This document shows positions 1 through 8,112 of a stretch of DNA of 15,494 nt, in pieces (positions within the stretch are counted from its first letter, which is position 1; every line of letters begins with the position of its first letter). Source of the stretch: Candidatus Odyssella thessalonicensis (lineage in GTDB: Bacteria > Pseudomonadota > Alphaproteobacteria > Bin65); NCBI GenBank assembly GCA_005240015.1, contig SBBV01000132.1, forward strand, positions 1 to 15,494, given 5' to 3'. The notes under the pieces were generated by a model, which worked only from the letters and a program-made list of their open reading frames with translations, ran no database searches and was not told the origin of the DNA. Both the position numbers and the translations under genes were made by a program.

Positions 1-528
1 GGGCCGGGGCGCTGGGTGGTGACGCAGGCCCCGGCCGAAGGCGGCATCCGCCGCGTGCTCGCGCAGACGAGCCAGGTGGGCGACCGCAGCCGGATGCCGC
101 ACTGCCTGCTCAAGAACTATCGCGCGGCCGAGGTCGACGTGGTGGTGCTGATCCGGCCCGTGAGCGGCGCGCAGGCGCAGGCCGGCGGCCTCATCTGGCG
201 CGCACAGGACAAGCAGAATTTCTACGTGCTGCTGGTCGATGCCCGCGCCGACCAGATGGCCGTCTACCGCGTCGCCGCCGGCCGCCCGGCGCCGCTGCCG
301 ATCGCCGGCGAGGACCGGAAATACGGCGTGCGCGTCAAGCTCGAGCGCGACCGCTGGTACCAGCTGCGCGTGCGCGCGACGGGCCGGCGGTTCGAGATCT
401 TCCTCGACAACGCCAAGCGCTTCGAGGTCGAGGACGACACGTTCCGCGGCGCCGGCGCCGTCGGCCTCGCGACCCTTGCCGACAGCGTCGTCCAGTTCGA
501 CGCCTTCAACGTGGCTCGCTCGCGCTGA
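1..528 (+). CDS. C-terminal part of a LamG/DUF1080-like exported protein (5' truncated by window)
   Basis: The frame is open from the first base and ends at TGA 526-528, so about 175 residues of a longer protein are present. The sequence reads as a concanavalin-like beta-sandwich. It has AGGLIWRAQDKQNFYVLLVDA, then a strand with VYRVAAGR, then RWYQLRVRATG, then FEIFLDN, and finally GAGAVGLATLADSVVQFDAF. This strand order is typical of the secreted LamG/DUF1080-like domains found in glycan-associated and uncharacterised exported proteins. No catalytic residues can be assigned, and the expected signal peptide would lie outside the window. Function is therefore unknown: substrate or ligand binding outside the cytoplasm is only the likely role. 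An in-frame GTG at 16 exists but is probably internal, because the frame stays open upstream of it. Confidence 0.7.
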   Translation, partial: GPGRWVVTQAPAEGGIRRVLAQTSQVGDRSRMPHCLLKNYRAAEVDVVVLIRPVSGAQAQAGGLIWRAQDKQNFYVLLVDARADQMAVYRVAAGRPAPLPIAGEDRKYGVRVKLERDRWYQLRVRATGRRFEIFLDNAKRFEVEDDTFRGAGAVGLATLADSVVQFDAFNVARSR

Positions 529-534
529 CGGAAG

Positions 535-750
535 TCACTTGCCGGCCATGACGACGGTAGAGCCGTCGGGATCGCGCAGCCAGATCTCGCGATTCTTCGA
601 GTTCGGATTGACGTGCGGCTTCCGGACGCGGGGAGCACGCGCCCACGAAGCCGCGCGCGAGATGACGACGCGAATGCCCGCGAGCGGGCCGGGCTTGGGC
701 TCGGAATTCGAGATGTTGCCGCTGATGCAGCGGCCATCTTCGGATTTAGG
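535..750 (-). pseudogene. Remnant of a VOC (glyoxalase/bleomycin-resistance) family gene
   Basis: Reading the minus strand back from TGA at 537-535, the last residues are NREIWLRDPDGSTVVMAGK. This is the characteristic final strand of VOC-superfamily proteins, with the metal-ligand-type Glu and the RDPDG turn. The frame continues upstream to an in-frame TAA at 753-751 and contains no ATG, GTG or TTG that could start it (the only Met is four residues from the end). Farther upstream the residues no longer resemble a VOC fold. I read this as the 3' end of a decayed or truncated gene. The adjacent toxin-antitoxin pair may mark the insertion that broke it, which is inference. Confidence 0.45.
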
Positions 751-751
751 T

Positions 752-762
752 TATGCTATAGT
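752..762 (+). promoter_or_regulatory. Possible -10 region in front of mntA
   Basis: TATGCTATAGT is an AT-rich island in GC-rich DNA. If TATAGT (757-762) is the -10 element, transcription would start at or next to the ATG at 769, giving a leaderless or nearly leaderless mRNA. No Shine-Dalgarno sequence is visible in the few bases before that ATG, which agrees with this. I could not find a good -35 match at 17 bp, so this is a weak call. Confidence 0.3.
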
Positions 763-768
763 TGATCG

Positions 769-1140
769 ATGCGGAAGACGACAATCAGCTCTAGGCACGG
801 AGTCGCGGAGCGGGCGCGGAGGTGGAAGTCCGCTGCGCGTTCGATAGACCCTGACCGCGCGCTGGAGATACTCCGGACGCACCGCAAACGCTTGGCGTCC
901 ATGGGCGTCGTCCATGCGGGCATTTTCGGCTCTTTGGCACGTGGTGAAGCCGGAAAACGGAGCGACGTCGATGTCTTCGTTGTGCTCGACGACTCGCGGC
1001 ATCTCAGCGTCTATGATTTTGTCGGAATTCAGCACTTCTTGCAGGAGGTGCTGCACCCAAAGGTCGATCTCGTCGAGCGAGACGCCGTGAAACCCGGGAT
1101 TCGAGAGCAGGTGTTCGCGGACGCCATAAATGCCTTCTAA
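769..1140 (+). CDS. mntA: MntA-type nucleotidyltransferase antitoxin (MntA/HepT module)
   Basis: This 123-residue protein has the minimal nucleotidyltransferase signature GSX10DXD. Gly54-Ser55 (GSLARGE) is followed by Asp66 and Asp68 in SDVDVFV, with a third acidic residue likely at Asp100 (KVDLVE). In characterised MntA/HepT pairs the nucleotidyltransferase acts as the antitoxin: it transfers AMP from ATP to a tyrosine of the HEPN toxin and blocks its RNase activity. The gene overlaps the downstream HEPN gene by 11 bp, which implies translational coupling. Family members usually begin close to the DPDRALEILRTHRKRL helix, so the first ~26 basic residues are an extension or an upstream start chosen in error. 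Met45 is the only later in-frame ATG and would remove the first helix. Base composition looks less GC-rich than the flanks, consistent with horizontal acquisition. Confidence 0.82.
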   Translation: MRKTTISSRHGVAERARRWKSAARSIDPDRALEILRTHRKRLASMGVVHAGIFGSLARGEAGKRSDVDVFVVLDDSRHLSVYDFVGIQHFLQEVLHPKVDLVERDAVKPGIREQVFADAINAF

Positions 1141-1495
1141 GAAGCCGCCCCTGCGAAGCGTCAAGCAGCGGCTAGACGATATCCTCACAAGCATCGACGA
1201 AATTCGTTCGTTCGTGCTGGAATTGACGTACGAGGATTTCGCGAGGGATCGGCGGACTTATCATGCCGTCGTGCGCTGCCTTGAGATTATCTCGGAGGCG
1301 TCGCGGCACCTGCCCGCGGCATTCAAGACTCAGCACGCTGGCATCGATTGGCGACGGATCGCCGACGCGGGCAACATCTATCGCCATGCCTACGATGCGG
1401 TGACGCCGCGGCGCATCTGGGACACCGCAACGGTCCATCTAAATGCGTTGCGGCCGCTGATTGCGGCAGAGATTGCGAAACTGTCGGCTAAATAG
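1130..1495 (+). CDS. hepT: HepT-like HEPN/DUF86 toxin (putative ribonuclease)
   Basis: This 121-residue all-helical protein belongs to the DUF86/HEPN group and is paired with the upstream nucleotidyltransferase. The helix LEIISEASRHLP and the loop IADAGNIYRHAYDAV are diagnostic. In standard HepT the active site is RX4-6H followed by XY. Here the aligned Arg position is Gly81, while Asn82, His86 and Tyr88 are kept and an Arg (Arg85) lies directly before the His. The HAY tyrosine corresponds to the residue modified by MntA in characterised pairs. Predicted role: RNA-cleaving toxin neutralised by AMPylation. The start ATG at 1130 lies inside the end of mntA. The gene stops only 9 bp from the stop of the converging acyl-CoA synthetase, leaving no room for a separate terminator. 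Confidence 0.8.
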   Translation: MPSKKPPLRSVKQRLDDILTSIDEIRSFVLELTYEDFARDRRTYHAVVRCLEIISEASRHLPAAFKTQHAGIDWRRIADAGNIYRHAYDAVTPRRIWDTATVHLNALRPLIAAEIAKLSAK

Positions 1496-1504
1496 CGAGC
1501 GGCA

Positions 1505-3136
<1,632 letters not shown>

Positions 3137-3160
3137 GGCGTCTTCGGCTCCGGGGCAACT

Positions 3161-3188
3161 TTGCTTCTATGAGAGTTGAATATATCAA
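3161..3188 (+). promoter_or_regulatory. AT-rich divergent promoter region with TTGA/TCAA inverted repeat
   Basis: Between the divergent genes lies the only AT-rich patch. On the plus strand TTGCTT (3161-3166), 16 bp, then TATCAA (3183-3188) fits a weak sigma-70 promoter for the oxidoreductase cluster. The overlapping TTGA-ATATA-TCAA (3177-3189) is a small inverted repeat that could bind a regulator. Assignment is by pattern only. Confidence 0.35.
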
Positions 3189-3246
3189 AGCGATGCGGTG
3201 AGGCCAGCGCAACGGCGGCGCGCAAGCGTCGCGGCGGGAGAGACGC

Positions 3247-3885
3247 ATGAAGATCACCATCATTGGGGCGGGCAGCGTCGGCGGTGCGCTCGGCACGGCC
3301 TGGGCGGCGCGGGGACATGACATCGTCTACGGCGTGCGGCGCCCGGCAGACGCCAAGGTGGCCGCGCTGGTGGCTCGCGCCAACGGCAAGGCCCGCGCCG
3401 CCGTGCTCGCAGCGTGTGCGCGCGACGCCGAAGCGGTCGTACTTGCGACGCCGTGGCCTGCGACCGAAGAGGCGCTTCGCGCGGCGGGCGGCCTTGCCGG
3501 CAGGGTCGTTCTCGATGCCACAAATCCCCTTTCCATGGGGCCGGCCGGGCTGGGTTTGGCGGTCGGCCACTCGACCTCGGGCGGCGAGATGGTGCAGCGC
3601 TGGGCGCCCGCGGCGAAGGTCGTGAAGACGCTCAACACCACCGGCTTCGGCAACATGGCGGATACGCGCTTTCCGGGCGGCAAGCCGCTGATGCTCTATT
3701 GCGGCGACGATGCGGCGGCCAAGCGCATGGCCCATACGCTGCTCAGCGATCTCGGCTTCGAAGCGGTCGACGCGGGCGGGCTCATCGCCGCGCGCCAGCT
3801 CGAGCCGCTCGCGCTGCTGTGGATCAACTTGGCGAACAAGCAGGGCCTCGGCCGCAACTTCGCTTTTGCGCTGCTGCGCAGGTAG
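3247..3885 (+). CDS. NAD(P)-binding oxidoreductase of the F420-dependent NADP reductase-like family
   Basis: This 212-residue Rossmann protein has an N-terminal KITIIGAGSVGGALG dinucleotide loop (GAGSVG at 7-12). Arg31-Arg32 after beta-2 suggest NADPH preference. Further family landmarks are the VVLATPW strand (64-70), VVLDATNPL (87-95) and KTLNTTGFGNM (127-137), and the C-terminal LEPLALLWINLA helix. These match the NADP oxidoreductase/F420 reductase-like family (COG2085). The F420 name is historical for most bacterial members, and F420 use should not be assumed here. The substrate is unknown. The start ATG has GGGAG about seven bases upstream. It is the first gene of a tight cluster: its stop is followed after only 2 bp by the start of an acyl-CoA synthetase, so the two are very probably cotranscribed and translationally coupled. 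Confidence 0.8.
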   Translation: MKITIIGAGSVGGALGTAWAARGHDIVYGVRRPADAKVAALVARANGKARAAVLAACARDAEAVVLATPWPATEEALRAAGGLAGRVVLDATNPLSMGPAGLGLAVGHSTSGGEMVQRWAPAAKVVKTLNTTGFGNMADTRFPGGKPLMLYCGDDAAAKRMAHTLLSDLGFEAVDAGGLIAARQLEPLALLWINLANKQGLGRNFAFALLRR

Positions 3886-3887
3886 CC

Positions 3888-5795
3888 ATGGATCCCTTCG
3901 CCGGAGTTCCGCGCATCGCTTCGCTTCGTGACGTCGAGGCGATCGAACGCACGCCGCTGGCCGCGCGCAATTTGCCGGCCAGCACTTACGAGGTGCTGCG
4001 CGAGGCCGCCGCCGGCCACGGCGACGCGCCGGCGCTCACTTTCCTGCTTCAGGGCGACGTCGCCGATGCGCCGGTCCGGATCAGCTATCGCGAGTTCTTC
4101 GCCCGCATCACGCAGGCGGCGAACCTGTTTCACCGCCTCGGCGTGCGGCCGGACGCGCCCGTCGCCTATGTGCTGCCGAACCTGCCCGAAACGCATGAGG
4201 TGATCTGGGGCGGCGAAGCGGCCGGCAGCGTCTGTGCGGTCAATCCGCTGCTCGAGCCCGCGCATATCATTGAGATCCTGAAGGCGGTGAAGGCCAGGGT
4301 ACTCGTGACGCTGGCGCCGTTTCCCGGCACCGACCTCTGGGCCAAGGCCGAGCGTATCGCCGCCGACGTTCCGACCCTCGCCACGGTGCTGCAAATCGAT
4401 CTCGCGCAATACGCCCAGCCGGGCTGGAGGCCGGGCGCGCCGACGCCGGAGCACCTCGGCGCGATCCCGGTGCTGAGCTATCAGGCCGAACGCTTGCGCG
4501 AGCCAGGTGATCGTCTCGTCTCGGGCCGGGCCATCGTGGCGGGCGACATCGCGAGCTACTTCCACACCGGCGGCACGACCGGCGCGCCCAAGATCGCGCC
4601 CCACACCCATGCCAACGAAGTGTTCATGGCGTGGCTGCTGCCGGCGCTGCTCGGCACCAAGCCGGGCGACACGTTCCTCTGCGGCCTGCCCCTGTTCCAC
4701 GTCAACGGCGTGATGGTGACGGGGCTCGGCAACTGGGTCGCGGGCGCGCATGTGCTGCTCGCCGGTGCGCAAGGCTATCGCTCGCCGAAGCTGCTGCCCG
4801 GCTTCTGGAATCTCGTCGAGCGCTACCGCGTCAACTACTTCAGCGGCGTGCCGACGGTCTATTCGAGCCTGCTCGACGTGCCGCTGGCCGGCGCCGACGT
4901 AAGTTCGCTGCGCTATGCGATCTGCGGCGCGGCGCCGATGCCGCCCGAAGTGTTCCGCCGCTTCGAGGCGCTCACCGGCGTCAAGATCCTCGAAGGTTAC
5001 GGTCTCACCGAGGGGACCACGGCGAGCGTGCTCAATCCGCCGGCCGGCGAGCGGCGCATCGGCGCCATCGGTCTCCGCGCGCCCTATCAGCAGGTGAAGG
5101 TCGCCGTGATCGGCGGCGACGGGCGGATCGCGCGCGACGCGGCGCCGGGCGAGATCGGCGTCGTCGTGATGCGCGGGCCGCATGTATTTCCCGGCTATCT
5201 GAACCCGCGCGACAATGCCGGCGCCTGGGCCGTAGACGACGGCGGCGCGCGCTGGCTCAACACCGGCGATCTCGCCAAGACCGACGCCGACGGCTATCTC
5301 TGGCTCGCGGGGCGGGCCAAAGACCTCATCATCCGCGGCGGCCACAACATCGATCCGCAGCTGATCGAGGAGGCGATGTGCCGGCATCCGGCCGTCGCCA
5401 TCGCCGCCGCCGTGGGCCAGCCCGACGCGCATGCGGGCGAAGTGCCGATCTGCTTCGTGGTGCTGCGCGAGGGCGCCAGCGTGAGCGAAGCCGAGCTGCT
5501 CGAATTCGGCCGCAGCCATGTACCGGAACGTGCGGCCGCGCCGGTGCGCGTCGAGATCATGCCGGCGATGCCGGTGACCGCCGTCGGCAAGATCTTCAAG
5601 CCGACGCTGCGCTACCGCGCGATCGAAAAGGTTTACGGCGCGGCGCTCGCGGAGGCCGGCGTCGCGGCAAAAGTTGCGGTGGGCCACGATCCTTCCGCCG
5701 GCACAGTCGCGCGCGTGACGCTGGCCGATGCGGCGCAAAGAGCGATGGCCGAGTCGGCGCTGGCGCGCTACACGGTGCGCTTCACGCTCGATTGA
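3888..5795 (+). CDS. AMP-dependent acyl-CoA synthetase (long, ~635-residue subfamily)
   Basis: This 635-residue ANL enzyme is distinct from the divergent synthetase at 1505-3136. It carries an N-terminal segment LRDVEAIERTPLAARNLPAS (13-32) seen in a longer bacterial acyl-CoA synthetase subfamily. Motifs are the P-loop FHTGGTTGAPK (225-235; the usual SGTTG is GGTTG, as is normal in this subfamily), GLPLFHVNG (266-274), A5 EGYGLTEG (369-376), WLNTGD (456-461), GRAKDLIIRGGHNIDP (475-490) and the adenylating lysine in TAVGKIFKP (Lys568). The reaction is acid + ATP + CoA to acyl-CoA; the acid is unknown. The frame is open well upstream, but ATG 3888 gives the family-typical N-terminus and lies 2 bp after the preceding stop. 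About 50 C-terminal residues extend beyond the last motif. Confidence 0.9.
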   Translation: MDPFAGVPRIASLRDVEAIERTPLAARNLPASTYEVLREAAAGHGDAPALTFLLQGDVADAPVRISYREFFARITQAANLFHRLGVRPDAPVAYVLPNLPETHEVIWGGEAAGSVCAVNPLLEPAHIIEILKAVKARVLVTLAPFPGTDLWAKAERIAADVPTLATVLQIDLAQYAQPGWRPGAPTPEHLGAIPVLSYQAERLREPGDRLVSGRAIVAGDIASYFHTGGTTGAPKIAPHTHANEVFMAWLLPALLGTKPGDTFLCGLPLFHVNGVMVTGLGNWVAGAHVLLAGAQGYRSPKLLPGFWNLVERYRVNYFSGVPTVYSSLLDVPLAGADVSSLRYAICGAAPMPPEVFRRFEALTGVKILEGYGLTEGTTASVLNPPAGERRIGAIGLRAPYQQVKVAVIGGDGRIARDAAPGEIGVVVMRGPHVFPGYLNPRDNAGAWAVDDGGARWLNTGDLAKTDADGYLWLAGRAKDLIIRGGHNIDPQLIEEAMCRHPAVAIAAAVGQPDAHAGEVPICFVVLREGASVSEAELLEFGRSHVPERAAAPVRVEIMPAMPVTAVGKIFKPTLRYRAIEKVYGAALAEAGVAAKVAVGHDPSAGTVARVTLADAAQRAMAESALARYTVRFTLD

Positions 5796-5818
5796 GCCGT
5801 CGTCCTGGGGAGCGCTTC

Positions 5819-6433
5819 ATGTCCGTTGCCAGCTATCTCGCGCTCGCGTTGGCGGTCTTCATCCTCGCGCTGACGCCGGGCCCGGTGGTGGTGGCGACCG
5901 TGGCGCGCTCGCTGTCGTCGGGGCTCGGCCCGGCGCTCGGCTTCGTCGCCGGCGTCGCGGCGGTGGACCTCGGCTATCTGCTGCTCGCGATTTTCGGTCT
6001 CAGCGCCATTTCGACCGCGCTCGGCGAGCTCTTCATCGCGATCAAGATCGCCGGCACCGCCTACCTCGTCTATCTGGGCATCCGCCTCTGGACCACGCGC
6101 GTCGACCTCGCGCCGATCGCCGGCGCGTCCGTGCCGCGCCGCTTCTGGAAAAGCTTCGGCGAGGGCGCGCTGGTCGATCTCGGCAATCCCAAGATCATCC
6201 TGTTCTACGCCGCGTTCCTGCCGACCTTCGCCGACCTCGACAAGCTCGGCGCGAGCGACGTGGCGATCATGGCGACCGTGGTGGTGGGCATCCTGATCGT
6301 GACCAACCTGGGCTTCGCCTGGCTCGCGTCGCGGGCGCGCGTGTTCATCCGCAGCCGGCGCGCGGTCAAGGCCGTCAACCGCACCTCGGGCGCGCTGATG
6401 ATCGGCGCCGGCGCCTGGGTCGCGACCCGGTAG
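5819..6433 (+). CDS. LysE/RhtB-family amino-acid exporter
   Basis: This 204-residue inner-membrane protein has about six hydrophobic segments. The LysE-superfamily hallmarks are present: ALTPGPVVVATVARS near the N-terminus (TPGP at 19-22), GxxxGxxxxD-like packing in the second helix, and the FGEGALVDLGNPKIILFY segment (NPK at 123-125). Such proteins export amino acids or related small zwitterions using the proton gradient; the substrate here is not known. ATG 5819 is chosen because GGGGAG lies about 8 bases upstream and the protein then begins at the family-typical SVASYLALALAVF. It lies 23 bp after the acyl-CoA synthetase stop and is probably the third gene of that operon. Confidence 0.85.
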   Translation: MSVASYLALALAVFILALTPGPVVVATVARSLSSGLGPALGFVAGVAAVDLGYLLLAIFGLSAISTALGELFIAIKIAGTAYLVYLGIRLWTTRVDLAPIAGASVPRRFWKSFGEGALVDLGNPKIILFYAAFLPTFADLDKLGASDVAIMATVVVGILIVTNLGFAWLASRARVFIRSRRAVKAVNRTSGALMIGAGAWVATR

Positions 6434-6456
6434 CGCGATATCTGATCAACCCTGGA

Positions 6457-6676
6457 ATGTCGTCGCGGGCGCGCTGCAGCACGCCGGTCCTTCAGCGGCG
6501 TGGCGCTGCGCCGACCCGGGACCTAGACCGGCCGTCGACGCCGGAAAACGGCGCCGCCGCACGGTGGCAGCACCTCGCCTGGGTCTCGGGTCTGCGGCGC
6601 ACCATGGCGCAAGGAGGGGCGCCATGCTGCGCCGCGCCCGGGACGACATCCGGGGTGATTCTGTTCGAACGAATTC
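6457..6676. repeat. 220-bp modular palindromic repeat, copy A
   Basis: This element fills most of the 304-bp space between the exporter and the next gene. It contains two ~61-nt hairpin units (6462-6522 and 6583-6644), each bounded by GTCNCGGG and CCCGGGAC. They are arranged as inverted copies around a ~60-nt spacer, followed by a terminal palindrome centred on TTCGAA (6657-6676). The whole element is colinear, without net indel, with the reverse complement of 14457-14676. The outer ~70 bp match at about nine positions in ten. It looks like a dispersed, non-coding repeat (REP/MITE-like). No transposase is nearby and no target duplication could be recognised. Confidence 0.8.
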
Positions 6677-6700
6677 CGCAGTAGCCGGCGCGTCTGGCGC

Positions 6701-6731
6701 TTTACAGACCGCCCGCGCGGATTCATACAAT
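6701..6731 (+). promoter_or_regulatory. Candidate sigma-70 promoter for the exported protein gene
   Basis: TTTACA (6701-6706) and TACAAT (6726-6731; five of six -10 consensus bases) flank a 19-bp spacer; CATACA at 6724 would give 17 bp. With TACAAT as the -10, transcription would begin at about 6738, the proposed start codon, suggesting a leaderless message. Only a weak AGG precedes the ATG. Confidence 0.4.
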
Positions 6732-6737
6732 CCAGGC

Positions 6738-7223
6738 ATGGGAAGCAGCGCCGGCAACGCTCTTGCTGGCTGCGCGCTCGCGGTTGCGGGCGCGTTCGCG
6801 CTCGCCGCTCCGTCCTCGGCGGCGACGGTGTGGGAATACGCCAAGTTCCGCGACTCCGAAACCGGCTCCGACCGCCACACGGTGCAGACCAAGATCGAGT
6901 ACGACGGCGCCGTGGCGGCGCTCGCCTTCGTCTGCGCGCGCGGGCGCCTCGTCTTGACCGTGGTCGCGACCTGGCCGATCGCGGCCGTGCTGCGCTACCG
7001 CTTCCCGCCCGAGGCGGCGCAGTGGATGGGCGGCAACACGCCGGTGCCGAGCTCCGCCGTGTTCCAGGGCGAGGAGGTGCGCAAGCTGTTCGACACGGCG
7101 CTCGTCCGCCGCGAGCTAATGATCCGCATCCCGGGGCCGCGCACGATTACGGAAAAGACGCTCGAGCTCCGCGACTTCGCCGAGAAGGCCCAGCCGCTCA
7201 CGGAGGCTTGCGGCGAGAAATAA
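6738..7223 (+). CDS. Small exported protein of unknown function
   Basis: This 161-residue protein starts with a signal peptide: a short polar start, a hydrophobic core LAGCALAVAGAFALAA, then PSSAA with probable cleavage after SSA or SAA, giving a mature chain starting near TVWEYAKF. The mature part has alternating beta-strand character. It contains two Cys (in FVCARG and the C-terminal EACGEK) that could form a disulfide in the periplasm. The pattern of W at the start, a central 'F.C..GRL' strand and a late 'F...A....ACG' loosely resembles small VasI-type periplasmic proteins. The match is too weak to name, and no type VI genes are in the window. ATG 6738 is chosen because it opens the signal peptide; frames farther upstream run through the repeat. 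It has no obvious operon partner. Confidence 0.65.
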   Translation: MGSSAGNALAGCALAVAGAFALAAPSSAATVWEYAKFRDSETGSDRHTVQTKIEYDGAVAALAFVCARGRLVLTVVATWPIAAVLRYRFPPEAAQWMGGNTPVPSSAVFQGEEVRKLFDTALVRRELMIRIPGPRTITEKTLELRDFAEKAQPLTEACGEK

Positions 7224-7376
7224 GGCCGTCGGGCAGCGCGCGCGTCTTGTGCTTGCCGGACTCGCGGAATCGGCGGAGTTCCGCCGTTTCCTCGCCGATC
7301 TCGGCGGCGAGGAAGAGCCGCTGCGCCCGCTGCCGGCGCTGGCCCGTTTTTGCGGAATGTGACGACTCAGACCTCG

Positions 7377-7796
7377 TCACGCGTCCCAGGGATTGACCAG
7401 GGCCACGCCGCAATCCGAAAAGTCTTGAACGTTTCGCGTCGCGATGGCGGCGCCCCGTGATGCAGCAATAGCTGCGATTTGCGCGTCAATCTGACTCATC
7501 GGTTTGCCGGCGCGGCGGCGCCGCGACATGATGGTTGCGAAAGCCTGCGCCGCTGGCGAGTCGAAGGGCAAGACACGTTCGGGGAACTCGTTTTCGAAGA
7601 TCGCCGCGATTGCTGCGTCCAAAGCTTGCCGGCGGCGGCCGTGGGGCAACAGCGCCAAGCCGTAGAGCATTTCAGCTTGCGAGATCGCTGTCGTAAACAG
7701 CGTCGATGCCGGTTGACCGGAGAACCATGCGCGGAACCTGGCGTCGGGTGCAGGCCTCAATGCCTCCGAAAGGACATTGGTATCGAGAACAATCAT
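7377..7796 (-). CDS. fitB: PIN-domain toxin, VapC/FitB type
   Basis: This 139-residue protein is a complete PIN-domain endoribonuclease. The acidic metal-binding residues are visible: Asp5 in MIVLDTNVLSE, Glu42 in ISQAEMLYGLALLP, Asp104 in SQIDAQIAAIA and Asp125 in ATRNVQDFSDCG. The whole sequence follows the FitB-like VapC subfamily, from DTNVLSEALRP to the terminal NPWDA. Its expected activity is Mg2+-dependent RNA cleavage, held in check by the antitoxin encoded immediately upstream. The two genes overlap by 4 bp (ATGA at 7796-7793), a classic translational-coupling arrangement. All four acidic residues are intact, so the toxin is probably functional. Confidence 0.9.
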   Translation of the reverse strand: MIVLDTNVLSEALRPAPDARFRAWFSGQPASTLFTTAISQAEMLYGLALLPHGRRRQALDAAIAAIFENEFPERVLPFDSPAAQAFATIMSRRRRAGKPMSQIDAQIAAIAASRGAAIATRNVQDFSDCGVALVNPWDA

Positions 7797-8041
7797 TTCC
7801 CGAACTTGGGCGGATCGCGAACGGGTTCGCGCGGCAAGGTGGGCAGGTCGACACCGCCTAACGGTTCGATCCTTGCACGAATTGCGTCATAGAGATTGCT
7901 CGATGGCTGCGTCTCTTTCGCGAGGGCCGCTTTCAGGATATTGCGCGCCTCGTCCTCCATCGAATGGCCATGCTTGGCCGCGAGGAGGCGGAGCTTTCGT
8001 TTGAGCTTTTCGTCAACCTTGCGGATCAGGATGCTTCCCAC
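7793..8041 (-). CDS. fitA: FitA/VapB-like ribbon-helix-helix antitoxin (GTG start)
   Basis: This 82-residue antitoxin begins at GTG 8041-8039 and reads (M)GSILIRKVDEKLKRKLRL, then AAKHGHSMEDEARNILKAAL. That is the standard N-terminal ribbon-helix-helix DNA-binding domain of FitA-type proteins (about residues 1-40). The C-terminal tail (45-82, with LYDAIRARIEPLGG) should wrap the toxin. An ATG 45 bp farther upstream is in frame, but the extra residues (AADYFDSIDIEGCA) do not fit the family. The GTG has GAAGG seven bases before it, so I prefer the GTG. It is likely autoregulated with its toxin: an inverted repeat lies directly over the promoter at 8051-8071. Confidence 0.87.
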   Translation of the reverse strand: MGSILIRKVDEKLKRKLRLLAAKHGHSMEDEARNILKAALAKETQPSSNLYDAIRARIEPLGGVDLPTLPREPVRDPPKFGK

Positions 8042-8050
8042 GGCGCAGCC

Positions 8051-8096
8051 TTCGATATCAATGCTATCAAAGTAGTCGGCGGCCACGCGCAGTCAA
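8051..8096 (-). promoter_or_regulatory. fitAB promoter with overlapping operator-like inverted repeat
   Basis: On the minus strand TTGACT (8096-8091), 16 bp, then TACTTT (8074-8069) forms a reasonable sigma-70 promoter. Overlapping the -10 and expected start site is TTTGATA-gcattga-TATCGAA (8071-8051), with 7-bp arms and one mismatch, an operator-sized inverted repeat suited to a ribbon-helix-helix repressor. The Shine-Dalgarno GAAGG follows between it and the GTG start. Confidence 0.5.
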
Positions 8097-8112
8097 GCGT
8101 CCAGATCCGCGA

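Noticed and set aside
6446..6892. Frames across 6457-6676 and 14566-14799 with the shared peptide SSRARCSTPLLQRRGA
   Set aside because: They come from translating the 220-bp repeat on either strand; no start, ribosome-binding site or conserved frame supports a gene.
7224..7376. Short plus-strand frame near 7249-7362 reading AESAEFRRFLADLGGEEEP
   Set aside because: It looks protein-like, but it is under 40 residues, has no ribosome-binding site or recognised family, and could be a remnant or chance. Nothing else is visible in this 153-bp gap.
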